43,994 nt of DNA, taken from Clostridia bacterium. Its GTDB lineage: Bacteria > Bacillota > Clostridia > Christensenellales > Borkfalkiaceae. Location: assembly GCA_021204625.1 (NCBI GenBank), contig JAJPZA010000051.1, forward strand, positions 3,310-47,303, given 5' to 3'. The number at the start of each line of letters is the position of its first letter. Position 1 is the first letter of the stretch. The translations under genes were made by a program, and so were the position numbers. Of this stretch, positions 15,432 to 23,038 are shown in pieces. The notes beneath the pieces were generated by a model that did no database searches, was not told where the DNA came from, and saw only the letters and a list, made by a program, of their open reading frames with translations.

Positions 15432-17102
15432 ATGAAAGATTACAAGACAAATCCCAATATAAAAAAGCAGGCTCAGGAGCTTGCCCGCACCATAATGAAG
15501 TGCCGTACGGGCGGATGGCTCTTCAGCTCCTTTGGCCTTCGCATGACAGACTGGTACGACGATCTGGACGTGGACGGCCTGGACCTCGGAACGGACATTA
15601 TTGAGCGTCTCAGAAGCAACGGGTACGGAACAATAGGTTCAGTTCTCAGTGCAGAGCCCAAAAATCTGCGCAGAAAGGAAGGCATGGAGGAGCATATGGA
15701 GGAAGTCATTGGGGCCGTGGCGGAATATGTCCTGGAAGACAGGGCTCTTCTATCTGCTTACGCCGCAAAGAATGATCTTCCGCTGTACAGGATTCTCAGG
15801 TATGAAGACATACGCCAGTACAGAAACGTGCCTGTGGACATATATGCGGAGGAGTGGGATATGCGTGACTGTATTGAAGTGCCCAGGGCCGCCCGGTACA
15901 GCAGGGTTGTAACCCTGTATGAGTTTCTCAAACTGGATCTCACGACAATCCGCGGCATGATTCTCACCTACCGCAGCGACAATAAACAGAATATGCCTGC
16001 GGCCGTATCGGATCATGACCTGCTGTTCAATTATCTCGTTCGCCTGGATATGCGTCTCAAGAAGTTTGGAATTCCGCCGGAGTGCAGATATCTCACTCTG
16101 CTGGATACGGATGATGATCCCCAGCCTGTCACATACCCCATAAACCCTTTCTGGCAGCATAGAATCCGCACCCTTTTGGACCGGCATATCGCGGGGAAGG
16201 AAGTATCCCTCAAAGGCCTGCCGCCCGCAGCCAGGGCTGCATACAAAAAGGCCGCTGAAGCAATGGACATTTGCGGAACAGATGTCTTCGACGGCATCCT
16301 GGAAGACCCTGATTATTCCGGATACTTTGCGGAATGCCTCGGCTACCATGTCACCTCGACACTCCGCGAAACGGAGCTGTGCGCATGGCTTCGCACATAC
16401 CTGTACGGCATACCTGAGAGCATCCGTGACAGGAAGGTGTCCGAGGTCATAAAATATTATGACCTTTATGAAGATCTGGATCACAATTATCTGGCAGGAG
16501 CCATGGACAAGACGCTGTACGGCTATTTCTCCGCATACGTGGACTCATGCCTTTCAAATGACCTGCAGGAAGCACTCAAGGCGCGGCCCGTCAACGAGTT
16601 CCTCAAGTGGGCCGGCTCTGCAGGCATGGAGCAGGTCATACAAGAGACTTTCACAAGCAGCATGGGAGACAGGATACCCCTTTTGGACGGGGAGCTGGAG
16701 GAGATGCAAAAGGTGGTCGAGCTCAGATCCGCCGGGATGACCAGAAAAGAAGCCGGCGCCAAAATCGGCATAACCAACATGAAAGTCGCCGCAGTCGAGA
16801 AGAACATAGACTGGTGCCTCTGGCATCATATAAATGAAGGAGAGAACCACTGCATCCATGACCTCGTGGCCGTATATTTCCTCTTGAACCCCGGCGCAAA
16901 AACCCTGGACAGAAAAACTCTGGAAGGCCTCCTGGGCCCGGGGAAGGCCTTCGTATACTGGAATTACATACAGAGGAATTACGAGGATCTCACAAACAGC
17001 CTGTACGCTTATTCTCCGGACAAAGACTCCATCCACCTGAAGCGCACCCGCAAAAAGACTGCGGATTTACCGGTCCGGCTGGACTTTGATGACCTGATGT
17101 AA
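15432..17102 (+). CDS. Array paralog P4: alpha-CTD-like plus sigma4-like HTH protein
   Basis: This divergent 556-residue member starts at ATG 15432, though the frame is open to 15366. The alpha-CTD-like part is about residues 43-100 (DLGTDIIERL, GYGTIGSVL, then NLRRKEG). Family signature DLPLYRIL is at 115-122, and the second motif VVTLYEFLKLDL follows. The core is looser (DRHIAGKEVSLKGL, CGTD). Residues about 425-461 form a clear helix-turn-helix like sigma-70 region 4: SAGMTRKEAGAKIG followed by ITNMKVAAVEKN. The shared C-terminal domain (HDLVAVYFLL) comes next, ending in a basic KRTRKK tail. The pairing of alpha-CTD-like and sigma4-like modules suggests a transcription-related DNA binder. 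That is inference. Confidence 0.72.
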   Translation: MKDYKTNPNIKKQAQELARTIMKCRTGGWLFSSFGLRMTDWYDDLDVDGLDLGTDIIERLRSNGYGTIGSVLSAEPKNLRRKEGMEEHMEEVIGAVAEYVLEDRALLSAYAAKNDLPLYRILRYEDIRQYRNVPVDIYAEEWDMRDCIEVPRAARYSRVVTLYEFLKLDLTTIRGMILTYRSDNKQNMPAAVSDHDLLFNYLVRLDMRLKKFGIPPECRYLTLLDTDDDPQPVTYPINPFWQHRIRTLLDRHIAGKEVSLKGLPPAARAAYKKAAEAMDICGTDVFDGILEDPDYSGYFAECLGYHVTSTLRETELCAWLRTYLYGIPESIRDRKVSEVIKYYDLYEDLDHNYLAGAMDKTLYGYFSAYVDSCLSNDLQEALKARPVNEFLKWAGSAGMEQVIQETFTSSMGDRIPLLDGELEEMQKVVELRSAGMTRKEAGAKIGITNMKVAAVEKNIDWCLWHHINEGENHCIHDLVAVYFLLNPGAKTLDRKTLEGLLGPGKAFVYWNYIQRNYEDLTNSLYAYSPDKDSIHLKRTRKKTADLPVRLDFDDLM

Positions 17103-17173
17103 CCGTCCGGTCCAATTATGTCTTAAACAAGAAATGATGCCGGCGCACTTAAGCCGCCGCGCAGGGGGAAAAT

Positions 17174-18151
17174 ATGTATTTCAAGACACCGGTTCCTATT
17201 CCGTATGAGACAAGGAAAGTGACACGCACAAAGGCTACTAACGGCGAAGTGTATATCGGATATACAATCAGTGTCAAGTATGATTCCTCTCTAAAAAAGT
17301 TCCGCTCTGTCCGCAAGGCCATCGGCAGAATGTGCCAGGACGATGAGAGCATGATGTACCCAAACGAGAACTACTACAAGCTGTTCCCGGATGAGCATCC
17401 TGCAGAGGACAATGATTCTGCTCTTACGGAATACATGCAGACGCATGACCTTCATGCTCCGGCCGCAGACAGGGCAAAGCGGTTGCCCAAAAAGAACCGG
17501 GTGATGTCCGCGGATGAAATCATGACCGTCCTGAACGTGCAGGGAGAGAAGAATCTGGAGAGGCGCAAGGCCGGCCTGCCGTACTGGTGCAACGATCCGG
17601 CTCTCTTTTCCGAGCAGCACGTGTACCAGGACAGGATGGTTGAATACAACCGCACCATGCCCACAGAAACGGATCTAAGGCAGAAGCTTCTCAAGGAGAT
17701 GTTTGCGGAGATTGGAGAGGATTGCATGGTTGAGACTCCGATAAACGCCAACTGGGGCTGCCATAACGTGCATCTAGGAAGCGGCGTCTATATAAACTCC
17801 AATGTGACTTTCGTGGATGATGCGGACATATATATCGGGGACAACTGCCTCATAGCCCCCAACGTGGTCTTTGCCACGGCCGGACATCCCATCCTTCCGG
17901 AGCTCCGGGAAAATGATTACCAGTACGAGCTGCCAATCCATATAGGCCGCAACGTCTGGATAGGCTCCGCAGTGCAGATTATGCCGGGAATAACCATAGG
18001 GGACAATTCTGTAATAGGCGCGGGAAGCGTAGTCACGAGGGATATCCCCGCAGGCGTAGTGGCATACGGCGTTCCCTGCAAGGAAAGGCGGAAAATAGGC
18101 TTAAGAGACAGGGAGTTCTATTACAGGGACAGGAGATTTCCCAGGGACTGA
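17174..18151 (+). CDS. Chimeric protein: IS transposase N-terminal domain fused to maltose/galactoside-type O-acetyltransferase
   Basis: A single 325-residue frame with a good ribosome site (AGGGGG) before ATG 17174. Residues about 1-75 match the N-terminal domain of IS4/IS1634-type transposases of Clostridia: a basic lead, VYIGYTISVKYDSSLKK, then RKAIGRM, DDESMMYPNENYYKLFP. Residues about 110-310 form a complete maltose O-acetyltransferase-like enzyme: a MAC-type N-terminal helix region, left-handed beta-helix hexapeptide repeats, catalytic His238 in TAGHP, and the SVVTRDIPAGVVAYGVP end. It should transfer acetyl from CoA to a sugar hydroxyl. The fusion is unusual, and the N-domain could bind DNA. 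The gap before it lacks the 34-bp palindrome found before its downstream neighbours. Confidence 0.8.
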   Translation: MYFKTPVPIPYETRKVTRTKATNGEVYIGYTISVKYDSSLKKFRSVRKAIGRMCQDDESMMYPNENYYKLFPDEHPAEDNDSALTEYMQTHDLHAPAADRAKRLPKKNRVMSADEIMTVLNVQGEKNLERRKAGLPYWCNDPALFSEQHVYQDRMVEYNRTMPTETDLRQKLLKEMFAEIGEDCMVETPINANWGCHNVHLGSGVYINSNVTFVDDADIYIGDNCLIAPNVVFATAGHPILPELRENDYQYELPIHIGRNVWIGSAVQIMPGITIGDNSVIGAGSVVTRDIPAGVVAYGVPCKERRKIGLRDREFYYRDRRFPRD

Positions 18152-18170
18152 TCTCCTTCAAACTTGCCCC

Positions 18171-18204
18171 AGACTTCCATGTTGCATTTGCACACAACAA
18201 GTTT
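18171..18204 (+). repeat. 34-bp palindromic element, copy 3
   Basis: It starts 20 bases after the acetyltransferase stop and exactly 112 bases before the transposase-like gene's start. The inner GTTGCA-TT-TGCA part and the right end AAGTTT are kept. The left end reads AGACTT. Confidence 0.8.
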
Positions 18205-18282
18205 GAGAAATATTGCAAACAGTTGCAGGCAAAGCGCATACGCAGCGGTATATGAAGCAAACAATCAATGGAGCAAAAATAT

Positions 18283-19362
18283 ATGAGTACAAACCGTCCC
18301 GGAGACAAGATTTTAAGAGCCCCCTATTGTAATGAAAGGGTGGATTTAAATCCGTTTGCAATTGAAGAACTGTATAAATTTCACAATAAACATTTTTATT
18401 CTGACTTATCTGACTTAGAGGCACCGAAAACCGAATTCAACGGGCATTATCTTTTTACGCTGGATGAAACTGAAATCAAAGTCCCTGCCACTGCTGAAAA
18501 CATTGAACAGTTCGGGGATATCCGGGTGGGAAACAGGATTGAATGCCACATGAGGCTGGGCGCTGTATATGACCTGCGGAACCATCTGATTGTGGATGCG
18601 GCGTGCAATCCGTACATTTATGTTGACAGGAACCTGGCAATATATGAACAGATAAAATCCATTCCGGAATATATCGGAGTGGATCATCCGTACATCACCG
18701 TGCTGGATTCCAGCTGTGAATCACTGCCCCTGATTGTAAGGCTTTTGGCGTCAGGGAAGAAATTTGCAGTCATGCTGAAAAATAACGGGTTCTTTGAGGA
18801 CGAGCTGCATTCCATGAGGGCCGATGACGAAGATATTGTGATAAATCCAGTGCGGTACCGCTCGGAGTTTATTTCAGAAACCGATGAGCCTTATATGAGG
18901 AGTCATGCCTGGGCGTTCAGGATAGTGACGGTATGGTATAAAGGCCAGAGAGCGTCATTGGCAACCAATCTGTCCAGGGAAGAATTCCCGCAGGAAGCTT
19001 TCCGTGAACTGTACAATCTGCGCTGGGGAGACAAGGCCGGTTTCAGGCATCTGCAAAAGCGCCTGCAGATCAAACAGTTCACCGGGACAAGGTGCGCAAC
19101 GCTGCTGCAGGACATATTTGGCATAATCTATATAGCCAATACTGCCGAAGACGTGGCCAGAGACTATGCGGAATTGGCGGGTCTGGATCTTACGTTCATT
19201 GATTGCGTCCAGTCCAGGCTGGTAAACCGCCTGATTGACTTCGCAACCCTGAAGAATGACTTGATATACGCATTGCTGGTCGACAGCGAGGAAAAGTCGG
19301 AAGTGATGACAAAGCTGTACCAGGATATAGAAGACAGAATCAAGCAAGGCATAAAGGGCTGA
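18283..19362 (+). CDS. IS4-type transposase-derived protein lacking catalytic Glu
   Basis: A 359-residue protein with the IS4-family DDE fold but shorter than usual, lacking the N-terminal part. Recognisable blocks are HYLFTLDETEIKVPAT with EQFG, the first catalytic Asp (Asp97, VYDLRN), the second (Asp142, VLDSSCES) and the LATNL strand. The Y-(2)-R-(3)-E-(6)-K block reads Tyr244, Arg247, Lys251, Gln258, so the catalytic Glu is Lys and the Lys is Gln. Transposition activity is therefore unlikely. An ATG at 18268 is in frame, but 18283 has GGAG with 9-base spacing and a 112-base leader identical in layout to P5 and P6. No flanking inverted repeats were seen. It looks domesticated, and its present role is unknown. 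Confidence 0.75.
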   Translation: MSTNRPGDKILRAPYCNERVDLNPFAIEELYKFHNKHFYSDLSDLEAPKTEFNGHYLFTLDETEIKVPATAENIEQFGDIRVGNRIECHMRLGAVYDLRNHLIVDAACNPYIYVDRNLAIYEQIKSIPEYIGVDHPYITVLDSSCESLPLIVRLLASGKKFAVMLKNNGFFEDELHSMRADDEDIVINPVRYRSEFISETDEPYMRSHAWAFRIVTVWYKGQRASLATNLSREEFPQEAFRELYNLRWGDKAGFRHLQKRLQIKQFTGTRCATLLQDIFGIIYIANTAEDVARDYAELAGLDLTFIDCVQSRLVNRLIDFATLKNDLIYALLVDSEEKSEVMTKLYQDIEDRIKQGIKG

Positions 19363-19395
19363 AGGTTCAGGACTGGGCCCATTCAAACCAGTCCC

Positions 19396-19429
19396 GAACT
19401 TGTATGTTGCATTTGCAGCACACAAGATT
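19396..19429 (+). repeat. 34-bp palindromic element, copy 4
   Basis: It starts 34 bases after the transposase-like gene and exactly 112 bases before the P5 start codon. The left arm GAACTTGTATGTTGCA is near consensus, and the right arm ends AAGATT. Confidence 0.82.
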
Positions 19430-19507
19430 GAGAGATGTTGCAAGCAGATGCCTGCAAAGCGCATACGCAGCGGAATATGGCGCAAATAATCATTGGAGTC
19501 AAGCACA

Positions 19508-21112
19508 ATGGCTAAATCTCAGGGAAGCAAGAAGACAACTAAAAAGCGCAGGAAGTACCTGAAGGCCACGAGTGAGGAGCCTCTGTACAAGCAGCTGGGC
19601 CTGACTCTTTGCGGGCGCTTTTCCGAGATGGATATCGGAGTGCTGGGGCTGCCTAAAGAGATAGTTTCTTTCTACAGGGATATAGATTTTAATTCCGTAA
19701 GCCATTATCTGGACCAGACCCCGGAAAATGTATGGCATTTGCTGTTTGTCTATGTGGACAGGAACAAAGTTCTGGACACATTGGACGATTTCTTTGTGGA
19801 TTACTTTGAGTCTGTTAAAAAGGCATACGAGGCCAATCCCGTGCCCATATACAAGCTTATTGAAATCCCTGACTTGAAAAGGTACATAAACAAGTCCATA
19901 TGGTCTTTGATTGCAAGGGATGATCAGGATTATGAAATGATTCCTAAGGCAATCCGCTCCCTTGAACAGCATGGAATCATATCCATGTATGAGTTGCTCA
20001 AACTTAATCTGCATGACTTTCACAGTTATACAGATGTCAATGAAAACGAGGCACGTGAGTTCCTTTCCCATATAAAGAGCGTGGATGTTGAGCATTTTGA
20101 TACTCTTACAACATTCTGTGCCCCCATGAAAGTGAAGGAAGATGTGCCTGTCATTCCGCCGTTTCCGGTGAAAAGCAAGGCCAGAGTTTCGGCCATGATT
20201 GATGACGCCCTTGCCGGCGACGATGTGTCCACGGAGGGATTGTCCGATTATGACAGGACGCTTTATTCCATGGCGAAAGCGGCAGCAGACCTCTGCGGCT
20301 CAGACTTTTACTTTGATGTTGCGGACAATCCGGACATATTCCGGAACCTTGGCGAGGCGCTGGTCCGGTTCAGCGGGCCTATGCTTGAGATGATGGATCT
20401 TAACTATAAGAGAGCATGCCTTTACAACAAAGTGCCTGAGGGAATCCGACCGTTTACTACGGGTTTGCTTTATCAATACCGCCATCCTCAAGACTATTTT
20501 GATGCAACCAAACTCAAATCCTACATGCGCGGCATAGATCCGGACATGCCGCTTGAAGAGGCATACATGCTCATGGATGAGAAACTGAGGTCCGCACAGA
20601 GCATAGGCGAATACAATCGCATCCTCTTCGACTGCAATGCCTCTGCTTTGGACGATATCATGGAGTGGGTGGCAACGATATCAATTGAGAGAGCGGTGGA
20701 TGAGTGCGTTTACAAACTCAGGGACGGATTAATCAACCGGGACAGATGGAAGGACAACCCGCTCATATGTGCGGTAGTCAGCGGCCGGAAGCTATTTCCT
20801 GCTGAGGAAGAAGCATGCAGAAAGTTGGGAAAAAACACCATGGTGCGGGAGAATGCATGCCGTGAAATCCTTTACAATTTCCGCTCGGCAAAACATGACC
20901 TGTTTGCTGCGATGTTTCTCATGAACGGCAACAAACCCGTGACCAAAAAGGATCTGGAGAAAATCATGTCTAAAGAAGCGGCCCATATGGTCTGGAACGC
21001 TGTAAAAGACGAATATCTGGACGAAGGGCTGTACATTTATTCACGTCAGGCGGATGCGGTTATGACTCGTTCAAAATATATTGAAATGTACTCCCGCAAA
21101 TACTTGTTCTGA
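19508..21112 (+). CDS. Array paralog P5: alpha-CTD-like HhH domain protein
   Basis: A 534-residue protein forming a subgroup with P6. Both begin with a basic stretch, KKTTKKRRKYL, and then a LGL..GGRFSEMD-like segment. Start ATG 19508 has GGAG with 9-base spacing in the shared 112-base leader. The alpha-CTD-like part (about 42-100) is more degenerate (SVSHYLDQTPENV, VLDTLDDFF). Signature NPVPIYKL is at 110-117, and the second motif HGIISMYELLKLNL follows. The core is IDDALAGDDVSTEGL with CGSDFYFDV. The helix-turn-helix seen in P6 is eroded here, but the C-terminal KHDLFAAMFLMNGNKPV domain is kept. The sequence is visibly more A/T-rich than the housekeeping neighbours. Function unknown. Confidence 0.7.
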   Translation: MAKSQGSKKTTKKRRKYLKATSEEPLYKQLGLTLCGRFSEMDIGVLGLPKEIVSFYRDIDFNSVSHYLDQTPENVWHLLFVYVDRNKVLDTLDDFFVDYFESVKKAYEANPVPIYKLIEIPDLKRYINKSIWSLIARDDQDYEMIPKAIRSLEQHGIISMYELLKLNLHDFHSYTDVNENEAREFLSHIKSVDVEHFDTLTTFCAPMKVKEDVPVIPPFPVKSKARVSAMIDDALAGDDVSTEGLSDYDRTLYSMAKAAADLCGSDFYFDVADNPDIFRNLGEALVRFSGPMLEMMDLNYKRACLYNKVPEGIRPFTTGLLYQYRHPQDYFDATKLKSYMRGIDPDMPLEEAYMLMDEKLRSAQSIGEYNRILFDCNASALDDIMEWVATISIERAVDECVYKLRDGLINRDRWKDNPLICAVVSGRKLFPAEEEACRKLGKNTMVRENACREILYNFRSAKHDLFAAMFLMNGNKPVTKKDLEKIMSKEAAHMVWNAVKDEYLDEGLYIYSRQADAVMTRSKYIEMYSRKYLF

Positions 21113-21134
21113 AGCCCGCAAATAAACTTGTCCT

Positions 21135-21168
21135 AAACTTTTAAGTTGCATTTGCAACACATAAGTTT
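21135..21168 (+). repeat. 34-bp palindromic element, copy 5
   Basis: AAACTT and AAGTTT ends enclose a perfect GTTGCA-TT-TGCAAC core. It starts 23 bases after P5 and exactly 112 bases before the P6 TTG start. AAACTTGTCC lies just upstream as an extra partial copy of the arm. Confidence 0.88.
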
Positions 21169-21246
21169 GAAAGATGCTGCAAACAGATGCTAGCAAGCGT
21201 AAAACGCTGCTGAATATAGCAAAAACAAGCACTGGAGCTAAACAAA

Positions 21247-22827
21247 TTGGCTGAATCCCGGGGAAAACAGAAAACAACTAAAAAGCGCAGGAAGTATCTG
21301 AGAGCCACAAGCCCGGAGCCCATGTACAGCCAGCTGGGCCTGCTTCCGGGCGGCCGTTTTTCTGAGATGGATTTGAATGTGCTTGGGTTGAACGAAGATG
21401 CCGTTGACTACTTCGACAGGGTGGGATACAGAAACGTAGGTGAATTGCTGAAAAAGGATCCTCCGGGGCTTGGCAAGATATACTGGTATGGCGTAGACAA
21501 GAACGAAATTCTGAATGCTGTGGATTCTTTCTTCGTGGACTATTTTGATTCCGAGAGGGAGAAATACGAGGCCAATCCGGTCCCCATATATGAGCTTTTG
21601 GGAATCAATGACCTCAAAAGGTACATGAACCGGACCATATGGACTATGCAGATGCAGAACGCCTGCAGCTCCGTGCCTAGGGGCATAAGCTCCCTGGTGA
21701 AGAGCGGGATTGTATCCATGTATGAGCTTTTGAAGCTCAATCTGCCGGATTTTCACAGGAAAGCCAAACTGGATGAAGACAAGGGCCGTGAATTCCTTTC
21801 TGCCGTAAAGTGGTGTGACGAGCATTACTTTGATGATTATACGACTTTCTGCGCCCCCTTGGATGAAGATGAGGAAGTGCCTGTTTTGCTTCCTGTGCCG
21901 GAGGAAAGCAAGGACATTGTCTCGCGCATGATGGACGATGCGCTTGCAGGGGATGAAGTGTCCACAGAAGGTCTGCCTGCATACGAGAAGTCACTGTACG
22001 CCAGGACAAAGGCGGCAGCGGACATCTGCGGCCCGGACTTTTATTTCGATGTCATTGAGAGCCCGTACAAATTCTGGAAATTTTCAAAGGAGCTGGTCCG
22101 CATGACCGGCCCGGCTCTTCAGCTGATGGATGACAACTACTACATGGCATGCCTTTTTAATGAAGTGCCTGAGCAGCTGTGCAAGCTTTCATATCGTTAC
22201 CTCATGCATTTCAGCCATCCGCACCATATGTATTATGAAGATGACGCTTCGCTGTTTCCGTACGGGTTCAGCAGATCCCTTTCCATTGAGGATATGTTCA
22301 ATTCAATGGAACCCATACTGAGATCTGCCCGGAGCGAAAAGGAATACAATGCCGCATATGAAAAATACAATATGGGTGTGTTGGTCAATATGATGATGTG
22401 GGCTGTGACCGCAACGGTTGAAAAGGCAGTGGATGATTGCATGTACAGACGGAAAAGATCCCCACACCGGGACAAGTGGGATGAACTGAACGATAAAATC
22501 ATAGATTACAGGGCCAACGGATACACCATCAAGAAAACCGCGGAGCTGACCGGACAGACTCAATACTATGTGACCTCTGTTGAAAAGGATATTCCGGCCA
22601 TGGTCAGAAGATATTTCTGGAACGCCGAGCATGACCTTTTCGCCGTTCTTTTTCTCCTGTGCGGATTCAAGCCCATAACCCAGAGCGAAATAGAAAGACT
22701 CATGACCAAAGAAGCCTCCTACATGCTTTGGAAGGCCGTGACCTCCGGCGCAATTGACTGTGAGCTTTACAGCTACTCTCCCCGCCGGAACGCTGTAATT
22801 ATATCAGCTGAGAAGCTTCCTTCCTGA
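21247..22827 (+). CDS. Array paralog P6: alpha-CTD-like plus sigma4-like HTH protein (TTG start)
   Basis: A 526-residue protein, sister of P5. It starts with TTG at 21247, at the same position in the 112-base leader (GGAG plus 9 bases) where P5 and the transposase-like gene have ATG. The basic N-terminus KTTKKRRKYLRATS matches P5. The alpha-CTD-like part is about 43-100 (VGYRNVGELLKKDPPGL), signature NPVPIYEL at 110-117, and the second motif SGIVSMYELLKLNL follows. Core MDDALAGDEVSTEGL and CGPDFYFDV. Residues about 410-453 hold a helix-turn-helix of sigma4 type (NGYTIKKTAELTGQ, then YYVTSVEKD), followed by the shared C-terminal HDLFAVLFLL domain. DNA binding is likely. The target is unknown. 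Confidence 0.72.
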   Translation: MAESRGKQKTTKKRRKYLRATSPEPMYSQLGLLPGGRFSEMDLNVLGLNEDAVDYFDRVGYRNVGELLKKDPPGLGKIYWYGVDKNEILNAVDSFFVDYFDSEREKYEANPVPIYELLGINDLKRYMNRTIWTMQMQNACSSVPRGISSLVKSGIVSMYELLKLNLPDFHRKAKLDEDKGREFLSAVKWCDEHYFDDYTTFCAPLDEDEEVPVLLPVPEESKDIVSRMMDDALAGDEVSTEGLPAYEKSLYARTKAAADICGPDFYFDVIESPYKFWKFSKELVRMTGPALQLMDDNYYMACLFNEVPEQLCKLSYRYLMHFSHPHHMYYEDDASLFPYGFSRSLSIEDMFNSMEPILRSARSEKEYNAAYEKYNMGVLVNMMMWAVTATVEKAVDDCMYRRKRSPHRDKWDELNDKIIDYRANGYTIKKTAELTGQTQYYVTSVEKDIPAMVRRYFWNAEHDLFAVLFLLCGFKPITQSEIERLMTKEASYMLWKAVTSGAIDCELYSYSPRRNAVIISAEKLPS

Positions 22828-22842
22828 CTATAAACTTGTCCA

Positions 22843-22876
22843 AAACTTATATGTCGCAAATGCAACATATAAGATT
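22843..22876 (+). repeat. 34-bp palindromic element, copy 6
   Basis: The best-formed copy: left arm AAACTTATATGTCGCA, centre AA, right arm TGCAACATATAAGATT. The arms pair over nearly their whole length. It starts 16 bases after the P6 stop, with AAACTTGTCC just upstream. Confidence 0.9.
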
Positions 22877-22940
22877 AATGAATGTTGCAAATACGGCGGA
22901 CTGCAATCTGAAGCCCGACAAAATAGGGTGCGACTTGCCT

Positions 22941-22974
22941 GAACTTCTAAATTGCATATGCGACTTAAAAGATT
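22941..22974 (+). repeat. 34-bp palindromic element, copy 7 (degenerate)
   Basis: Same length and layout (GAACTT at the left end, TTGCA-TA-TGCGA core, AAGATT at the right end) but more degenerate. It covers the -35 and spacer of the promoter for the next gene, which makes an operator role plausible. Confidence 0.65.
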
Positions 22975-22980
22975 TATAAT
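22952..22980 (+). promoter_or_regulatory. Candidate promoter of the HTH-DUF3990-like gene
   Basis: TTGCAT and TATAAT are separated by 17 bases. The -35 lies in the centre of palindrome copy 7 and the spacer in its right arm, so a protein bound to the palindrome would block the promoter. Confidence 0.6.
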
Positions 22981-23038
22981 AGATCTTGCCTTTTCAACGG
23001 GAAAGCCCGGATGCATTGGCATGGCTTGGTAATTGCAT

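Noticed and set aside
18151-19508. An intact IS4 insertion sequence
   Set aside because: No terminal inverted repeats or target duplications were found, the catalytic Glu is missing, and the flanking DNA is the array leader shared with P5 and P6.
13527-22974. The 34-bp repeats as a CRISPR array
   Set aside because: The repeats are separated by whole genes or long gaps rather than 25-45 bp spacers, and no cas genes are present.
13527-22974. The 34-bp repeats as integron attC sites
   Set aside because: The ends do not fit the RYYYAAC/GTTRRRY core-site pattern and no integrase gene is in the window, although the gene-plus-palindrome layout is reminiscent.
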